The position numbers and the translations under genes were made by a program. Below are positions 57,229 to 64,000 of a stretch of DNA of 64,000 bases, piece after piece. The notes under the pieces were generated by a model that saw only the letters and a program-made list of their open reading frames with translations, did no database searches and was not told the DNA's origin. How positions within the stretch are numbered: position 1 is the stretch's first letter; each line of letters opens with the position of its first letter. The DNA comes from Stenogyne calaminthoides (lineage: Eukaryota; Streptophyta; Magnoliopsida; Lamiales; Lamiaceae). The stretch covers positions 29,186,804 to 29,250,803 of the forward strand of contig JBBCBC010000001.1 in assembly GCA_037126765.1 (NCBI GenBank), in the 5' to 3' direction.

Positions 57229-58419
57229 GAGCATGTTTGCTAGGGCTTATTAAGGGGTGATAGATACCTCAACATATGTAATATTCAGTTTGGTGGGCAA
57301 TATCCATAAACATGCTGGCCTTGTATTAATATTGGGCCCGGTTTCAACTCTACTAAATTCAAGTGAGTATGTATCCCTTCCCCCTACGTGGTATTCATAA
57401 AACTGTAAGTAGTCAAATATTTTTTTTCCAATTTTAACCCCTAAATTTTATAACTTCAGGAATAAGATCATAGGGTAGTGGTACCATCCCGTTTAATCGA
57501 AGTGTTTCTGTTACCACCACCAACTCACAAACTCAATCTTTCGATTATTCAATATTTATATTACGCAATAAATAATTGCAAAGTATATGAAATTACCGTC
57601 ACACTAAAAAGTTAAACCATATTTTTAGAAAATAATTTTGTCAAAATTATTCAGAAAGGCAAGAAACATATGTGTGGGTTGAAAATTGGAAAATCTATAA
57701 AATAAATCTGGCAATCTGCTGAAACTAGGCTCTGTAAATCCGGTGAAGAAGGTTGCGGCGATTTCATGGACTTCTTCCCTTATCGGGCGATTTATTTCCT
57801 GGACTTCCATTTTTTTATTTTCTATCCAAATTTGAAAATCAGAATCTCTGATTTTTTTTCCTCTGCAAAATAGATCACGGCGATTTTTGGAAATATATTT
57901 CAGATCCGACCATTATTTTTCTGGCTTTCCATTTATATCATAAAAAGTGTGAAGATGAAGACGATGCATATTTGTAAATCCTATGTTTTGAGTTGCAGAG
58001 GGTTGGGGACACAGGGGAATTTGGAGAAGATGAATGGGTGGGGGTGAGTCACGGGGTGGTGCGTGGGCGTCATGGTGATGATTTTGAAAATTTATTTTCT
58101 TTAATTTATTTTGTTTGATACAAATAATTTTAATTAGAATCGTTCATTCACCTTAATTTTGGATTTTCATTTTTGCTAAAATGATAAATTTTAATTGTAA
58201 TTTACAATATTTATAATTAATGATGATAAAAGTCTAAATTTAAAATATGAGGAAAGTAATAACTACTATCTTAAATTAAACTACAAATTTAAACTAGCTA
58301 CCAAATTAAATATAGAACATGTCCTGTTGTGAACCAAAAAAAAAAATAAATAAAAATTGTATAATTAATCACTATTTAAGATATCATATCTTATCACATA
58401 CATGCTATCAAACAAGCTC
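57229..58419. mobile_element. PIF/Harbinger-like TIR element (about 1.2 kb)
   Basis: Ends GAGCATGTTTGCTAG and CTATCAAACAAGCTC are inverted, each flanked by TAA (57226-57228, 58420-58422), the 3-bp duplicate used by this superfamily. No transposase frame is left. It sits inside the split Transposase_24-type gene. Confidence 0.6.
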
Positions 58420-58787
58420 TAAAGGAACATCTTATTCTGAATAATTATTTTTCAGAAAATGTATCCAATTTTTCCATTTTTCCCTAGTGGATGACAAAAT
58501 CCATTTCTCCACGGTTTTAGGGAGACACGATGTATCACATGTTTCATTATTAAGCTAACAAAAACCTTGAATATTAACACACATACATATCAGCCAAAAA
58601 ATTCATCAAAACAAATACACTACAATTGAGAAAAGTGGGAATAGAGCCTATTAAAAAAATGAAGAAACACCAATCCATCTTTTGAACAAAGCAATTAAAA
58701 CATTAGATTCAGAGCACCAAGGAGATTTCAAACAGATTATAAACAAGAAAATCCTATGAATATATGCATTAATAAAAAGACATTTAC
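58420..58787. other. AT-rich interval between gene fragments
   Basis: Probably intron of the Transposase_24-type gene; nothing else seen. Confidence 0.4.
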
Positions 58788-59041
58788 CTTTACAAGCTCT
58801 AACATATTGGTTTTGTTTTCCCTTGACATTGCATGCCAATCCTTCACATCAATTGGACAATATTTACATTTCTTGCAATTGAACCTAAGAAATAGGTTAG
58901 CTTGCTATTCTCGTAACCTATGGGTTTACCATAATTATTATATTCAACATGATGTCGTTTTAGGTTTAAAGAACTACCCAAAACACTTTGCATATATGTG
59001 GGACCTCGAACTTTTTTCATAGACATAAGCAATTTCATCAC
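58788..59041 (-). pseudogene. Transposase_24-type protein, N-terminal domain exon
   Basis: Bounded by acceptor TGTTAATAG (before 59041) and donor GTAAATG (after 58788). Reads KKVRGPTYMQSVLGSSLNLK, HHVEYNNYGKPIGYENSKLT and FLGSIARN. A frameshift follows, then DVKDWHAMSRENKTNMLELV. The RGPT..., FLG.IAR and DWHAM landmarks identify the PF03004 type. The shift makes it non-functional. Confidence 0.7.
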
Positions 59042-59098
59042 CTATTAACACAAAATTAAATATTAAGACTTTGAAATAAAGTACGATATTGTGCTTAC

Positions 59099-59210
59099 AT
59101 CATTACGTTCCTCGAGTTCTTGTTCATAGTTATCATTCATGATTTCATCCTTGACTCTTGAATCTTCGTTAACTCTATTATTAGGTTGATTGTTCATCTC
59201 ATAGTTTTCA
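59099..59210 (-). pseudogene. Upstream exon of the Transposase_24-type gene
   Basis: MNNQPNNRVNEDSRVKDEIM then NDNYEQELEERND, ending at donor GTAAGC (59098). Acidic, low complexity; assigned by strand, spacing and splice sites only. Confidence 0.4.
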
Positions 59211-59249
59211 TTCGTAACTCATTATCACTTCTTTATTCTTCCCAAAGTC

Positions 59250-59690
59250 TAGCCATAACATGGTTGTTGAACTTTCTAGCTGCCTTTCATTAGCTCTTTC
59301 TCGATTCTGGTATCCGCCCAAGGTATATCGTAAGGATGATTGCTCATACTAGCCTGCTCAACTAGTTGCATGTTGATACAATCCTAGAAAAACCAAGGTT
59401 GATTCCCCATGGATTACCTTAGTAATCAGCCTTAATCGTTGTAAACTCAATGCTCAAAAAATATATTTTTACCTAAAAATTCAATGTGTGTACAGAATTC
59501 AACTTTAAACAAAGTGTTAATCCCACGGGCTAACCCAAATCTATGAAAGGAAATAAATCATCAACAAATCAAAAATTCAAGTCAACAATTACAAGAAAGG
59601 AAATTAATTTAAATCACTTTGCTTTCCATCTTAGTGTTCCCGATTTCCCTTTTTACCTCTCCGTGTATAAATGTGTTTAATTGGGAGTCG
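59250..59690. other. Unassigned sequence left of the chromovirus
   Basis: Could include the 3'UTR or a remnant LTR of the gypsy element on the right: a purine-rich stretch (minus strand AGAGGTAAAAAGGGAAATCG) lies near 59638-59665. I could not define LTR borders. Confidence 0.3.
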
Positions 59691-59900
59691 AATCCATCAT
59701 CACCACTCCTTCTAAAAGAATCTTGTCCTCAAGGTTGAAGCCTGGGAAACAAGCTCGAATTTCTTCAACTGCTTCCTATGTGGCATCTTCTGGAGCGAGG
59801 TTCGTCCATTTCACCAAAGCTTCCCGTATCACTCCCCCTCTTATATATGTCCAATAGTACTGTATAACCTCTTCTAGTGCTATATTGGGAACCCCATCAG
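59690..59900 (-). pseudogene. Chromodomain-like C-terminal tail of integrase
   Basis: Reads REALVKWTNLAPEDAT then EAVEEIRACFPGFNLEDKIL, the end of a chromovirus polyprotein. A stop replaces the Trp usual after DAT. The tail targets integration to chromatin in intact elements. Confidence 0.65.
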
Positions 59901-60033
59901 AGGTGTAAGGTGGCAAGTCGGAAAAATCTGGGATCACATCTCCCAAATGACGACGTAACAGGGATTCATGAAAAATCGAGTGGATTCACGACCCGCTTGG
60001 CAGCTCTAGCCGATATACAACGAGACAATACGT

Positions 60034-61100
60034 TCAAAGACATGGAATGGCCCAAAATATTTCATTAAATTCCTCCGAATAGCGTTTGGTATCGGCGTAT
60101 TGCTTCATCCGATTCTGGGCTGCTTCTAAATTGAAACGTAACTGCCTCAATAATGAGTCTCTATCTCGCAATGGTACTTTGACCTCATGGATAGCCATTG
60201 ATCCCCATTTGTGGGCTGGAATCAGAAGGGCTCGTCGCCCATAGAATAACTGGAAAGGTGTCATATCAATGGAGCACTGGTACGTAATATTATACTAATA
60301 CTCTTTTTATGGTAAGTGTTTTTCCCATTCTTTGGGTTTATCGGAAGTGAAACACTGGAGGTACTGTTCGAGGCATCGGTCAACCACCTCCCTTTGACCA
60401 TTCGTCTGTAATGATATGATGACCTCATCTTCAGTTGAGTTCCATGGGCCTTGAATAGTTCGCGCCAGAATACACTTACGAATACGCGATCACGATCGGA
60501 AAACTATAGAGCTAGGAATGTTGTGCAATCATGCAATATTGCGTATGAAGGAGTCAAGCACATCTTTGGCCATATAAGGGTCACTAAGATCTACTAAATG
60601 AGCATACTTCGACATCCTATCGACCACCACCATTATCGTATTTTTACCTTTAGAGTTAGGCAACCCTGTAATAAAATCCATTGAAATATCACTTCAAACT
60701 AATTGAGGGATAGAGGGGCATAAGAAAGCTAGAATTAAGGTGAGCGAGATTCTAATTTATTACGTTGGCACATGTTGCACGCTTGTACGAAAGCAGCGAA
60801 CTTCCTTCCTGATGTCGGGCCAATCAAATAACTGCATGATTCACTTATATGTACGTAAGATCCCCGAATGCCCCCAAATGCTGATATATGAAATTTGGTT
60901 ATCAGACGGTGTGTTAAGTCCCCAACCGGAACTTAAATTCTGCATTTTGTCCATGATGCACCCATTTCGCACCCCTAGTTGTGTGTCATTGGGCTCCCCT
61001 TTTGAGCTTATCGGGAATGGGTCCCAACTCCGAATTCAATCGAGTTGCAGGTGCAATTTCCTCCCAAATATTTGGGGTTGGCGATGAAATGAATAGTGTA
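60034..61100 (-). pseudogene. Integrase region of chromovirus-like element
   Basis: Only the C-terminal part is clear: MTPFQLFYGRRALLIPAHKW and QLRFNLEAAQNRMKQYADTK (60264-60034). The core is too decayed to place the catalytic triad. Confidence 0.65.
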
Positions 61101-61140
61101 TTCAGGCCATCCGTTCCCATGCGACGTGAGAGTGCATCGA

Positions 61141-61479
61141 CTACATTATTCTCACGCCCCGGGTGATAGAGAATTTCATAATCAAATCCGACTTTCTTGG
61201 CAATCCATTTTTGCTGCTTTGGTGTTGTGATTCGATGTTACAGTAAAAAATTGAAGCTATTTGATCAGTTATAATTGTAAATTTCCACCTCAATAAACAC
61301 GTATGCAAACAACGATTTGCTTCTAACATCGCTATCATTTCTTTTTCACTCACCGACCAACCCCCTTTTGAAGCTGCGATACTCTTACTCATGTATGTAA
61401 TAGGCTTCTTGTTTTGAGTTAGAACAACCCCAATTCCACCTTCCGTATGCGTTCGTCTCAATAATGAATTCTTGATCAA
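61141..61479 (-). pseudogene. RNase H of chromovirus-like element
   Basis: Shows GIGVVLTQNKKPITYMSKSI, SEKEMIAMLEANRCLHTCLL and KFTIITDQ, in family order. The first Asp region reads LLRRTHTEGG and looks altered. Confidence 0.72.
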
Positions 61480-61499
61480 AACCTGGTAGCGCTAGGATC

Positions 61500-62330
61500 G
61501 TTGTCGAGCACAATTCGAACTTCAATCTCGTGAATGCTTTGTCGGCTTCTTCCATCTATACAAAATTATTTTTCTTAGTGAGATTGTGTAAAGACCGTGC
61601 TTTGTCCCCAAACTTTGGCCAAAACTTTTGGTAATACCTGGCTAGACCAAAAAATCCTCGTAGCTCGATGACGTTGCTTATGTGGGCCACTGTTGTACCA
61701 CCTCAATTTTTCTTGGATCTACTCGCACTCCCTCATGTGAAATATAGTGGCCAAAGTATTCTACTTCTTTCACCCTAAAGAAACATTTTGCGGGTTTAAT
61801 AACAAACTGATTATCGTGCAAGATGGATAGTGATCTGTCCATGTCTTGCTATAGACCAAGATGTCGTCGAAAAATACGGAGGATGAATTTCCACTGATGA
61901 GGCCTGAATAAATGATTCATAATGATTGGAAGGTAGATGGAGCATTGCTCAATCTGAAAGGCATTATGAGGTACTCGTAGTGCCCACTATGCGTTCAAAA
62001 TACAGTCTTGTGAATATCATCGGAGTGCATTCGAATTTGGTGGTATCCAGCTCGTAAATCAAGTTTAAAAAAGAACATGGCATTATGAAGCTCATCTAAC
62101 ATATCAATGATCGTAGGAATAGGAAACCGATCTTTCACCGTTGTAATATTTAGCGTCTGATAATCTGTATAAATCATCCACGACCCGTCTTTCTGTTTCA
62201 CTAACAACAGTTGCCTCTCGATTTCATCTTTTTGGAAATGAGCATAACGATAAGACACCACATTCATGGGTTTAGCGTCAATAAGCAAATCCGATGATCA
62301 AACTCGCGCTGGGGTGGTAATGAGTTTGTG
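61500..62330 (-). pseudogene. Reverse transcriptase of chromovirus-like element
   Basis: DGSWMIYTDYQTLNITTVKD (DYR changed to DYQ), MFFFKLDLRAGYHQIRMHSD and, after a frame change, FFDDILVYSKTW near 61855 as the catalytic loop. Numerous stops lie between 61800 and 61500. Confidence 0.8.
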
Positions 62331-62658
62331 CTATTGTGATCTTTCCCAACTCATTAAGTAGTTGTTCAACCTCTTTTTCCTTGGTCGGATCTCGCTCCCC
62401 ATCTTCGATAGTAATTTCTGAAGAGGCCAACATATAGAACATGTTACCTTATGCCCAAGCCCAATACATGTGGTTCGTACGGCTTGCGTTTAGAAGTGAA
62501 TACCTCATGCCCCTCAACTCTCTCATCTTATCCCCACCGTAAACTCCTATTGTTAATTCTTTACAACCCACCATTAATGGACTCACCGCTTCTAACCAAG
62601 GCATACCAAGAATAACATCTTTTCTCGGTACTGGTTAAGAAAACATTGTAACATAAAA

Positions 62659-63075
62659 TCATATACCTTGAATGAGTACGGGTATGTTCTCGTGCATCAC
62701 ATTAATCTCCAAAATATGGCCACTCCCTGTTTGGATCCTGCGAATTTTTGGACTATGAGTGATCGGTAGTCGTAAGTGTTCTGCGATCCGTGGAGCGATA
62801 AAATTGAGAGTCGCTCTGCTATCCACCAAAACACATAGAGGATAACCATTGATCGTGCCCGAAAACTTCAAAGCCCAATCTTTGCCATGGGTCTTGAGTT
62901 TTTCACACACTATTCCTTCGTCTTTGGTCTTCGGTTCGCTCATTACTTTCAGCTGGACCGTCTCGGTCTTGCCCTCTAGTTCCCCATTTACTTCATCAAA
63001 TTTTGGTCCCTCATTATTCGACTCGTCATCCGAGTCCTCTTCTAATAGCCTCATCATCTTAGCATTCAGATACAC
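62659..63075 (-). pseudogene. Protease of chromovirus-like element
   Basis: CVLVDSRATLNFIAPRIAEH shows the retropepsin site with Arg where Gly follows the catalytic Asp-Ser in the family, a probable inactivating change. An acidic linker (EEDSDDESNNEGPKFDEVNG) precedes it. Confidence 0.75.
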
Positions 63076-63079
63076 AAGG

Positions 63080-64000
63080 TTCCATGTGTATTTTTCATTA
63101 CACGTGAAGCTTAACCCATCATGTCTACGTAATGCAACCTCGTCACTCGACAGTTGCTATTGGCTTTTCCCACCATTGGATATGCTCAGAACGATTTTTG
63201 GTGTTGTGGTGTTAGGTCCGATTGAGTAAGCTAGACTCGATGCCCACAGTTTTGGAGAACAATTTAGAGTAAAAGTTGTTGTTCGGTGTCGGGCTTGACT
63301 CGACCCCTCTTTTTGTTAACCGTATATACTTATCCTTTCGTGTAGCTAACTCGATAGCCTCATGAGATTCTTGGGGAGCCACACTTTAATTCGATAGCAA
63401 TTTTGGGTTTGAGATCCGCCATAAACGTGTCCATTAATGTGTTTTGAGGCCAATTATGAGCCATATTCATCAATTTATCAATCTCTTTAAGGTAATCGCA
63501 AAACCCTCCTGTTTGGAGTAACTTGCTCAAGGATTAGCTTGTGTCTTCAATGTGTGAAGTTTCGAATCTCATCAAAATCCATTAAACATCTCCCACGAGA
63601 GTTCATACTTTCCATTGTTCTATTCAAACCAATGCCACCATTGGCAAGTCTTACCATCAGAATACTGCAACGTAATTTGAACACAATCCCTCATTCGTAC
63701 CTCCTGTATTTCGAGGTACTGTTCCGCCTTATCAAACAAGTTGATCGGATCCTCCCCAGCAAATTTCGGAAAGTCCATCTGTAATCCCCTTGGATGATGG
63801 TCACGAGGCCTTTTAGTTCACCAACTAATCGCCGAAGCTCTGGATTCAGTTTTTGAGTTTTCTATTCATTCATAGTATTCCTCCTCTTCTCCTAATTCAA
63901 TGTCGTTAGGTCGGCAAAGATTTGGATTGGTTGCGAATGGATTTACCCTTTCCCACGATCCTTCGCGTGACTCCCGTTCCAGTTTTCCCTCTTGTGGACC
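63080..64000 (-). pseudogene. Gag of chromovirus-like element
   Basis: MDFPKFAGEDPINLFDKAEQ and YLEIQEVRMRDCVQITLQYS begin near 63779. CQWWHWFE with a stop directly after follows, and LKRLMNMAHNWPQNTLMDTF comes later in another frame. A zinc knuckle was not found. Confidence 0.7.

Larger units (their letters stand above)
59690..64000 (-). mobile_element. Chromovirus-like Ty3/gypsy element, decayed, continues off right edge
   Basis: Right to left: gag (64000-63080), protease (63075-62659), RT (about 62330-61500), RNase H (61479-61141), integrase (about 61100-60034), chromodomain-like tail (59900-59690). Each part holds stops or shifts. No LTR identified in the window. Confidence 0.8.

Noticed and set aside
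1..64000. A new defence, biosynthetic or signalling gene cluster
   Set aside because: Outside the OPT gene, the large majority of long frames match transposon proteins or their shadows; the unidentified remainder is too short or fragmentary to suggest a system.

Overview
The window is nuclear DNA of a flowering plant, probably a eudicot. It has one split host gene with GT-AG introns and AT-rich intergenic DNA, embedded in nested plant transposons: Ty1/copia, Ty3/gypsy, CACTA, Stowaway, hAT-like, PIF/Harbinger-like, a SINE and a probable Helitron. I see no rRNA, tRNA or CRISPR locus and no bacterial-type operon. Nothing in the sequence fixes the species. Layout from left to right: (1) 1-4119 is the 5' end of a degraded SIRE-type copia element on the minus strand (LTR, tRNA-Met-type primer site, gag), running off the left edge. 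(2) 5675-9048 holds the last four exons of an oligopeptide transporter (OPT family), all with clean splice sites. The N-terminal exons are not visible, and the introns are loaded with MITEs. (3) 9400-15750 holds two CACTA elements, the second inserted into the transposase of the first. (4) About 15755-27584 is a 5'-truncated, heavily mutated copy of the same SIRE-type family on the plus strand. It has a long spacer, an extra lysine-rich ORF region behind a promoter-like segment, and a 1560-bp 3' LTR. (5) 27585-49732 is one Tat-lineage gypsy element on the minus strand with an antisense extra ORF. Its gag was split twice: by a copia element (34731-45953, target duplication CTAAG) and by a solo SIRE-type LTR (46315-47934, duplication GAGGG). 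The inserted copia has itself been hit by a solo LTR of its own family in the opposite orientation (37872-39709, duplication GCCTT). (6) 49733-59250 is host intergenic DNA with small elements: Stowaway and foldback MITEs, a hAT-like element, a SINE, a probable Helitron carrying exon-like pieces, a PIF/Harbinger-like element and a broken Transposase_24-type gene. (7) About 59690-64000 is a decayed chromovirus-like gypsy element on the minus strand, running off the right edge. The only gene with a plausible cellular role is the OPT transporter. The rest shows relative insertion order: MITE remnant at 49733, then Tat gypsy, then copia / SIRE insertions in its gag, then the solo LTR inside the copia. 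Every transposon ORF examined carries at least one nonsense codon, frameshift, insertion or truncation. I found no convincing new multi-gene system. The most unusual items are a 22-bp duplicate of the OPT splice acceptor inside an intronic element, a hairpin in the SIRE LTR and spacer that keeps its loop but changes both stem arms, the promoter-like segment with a 5'UTR intron ahead of the SIRE extra ORF, and a GC-rich block in the copia leader.
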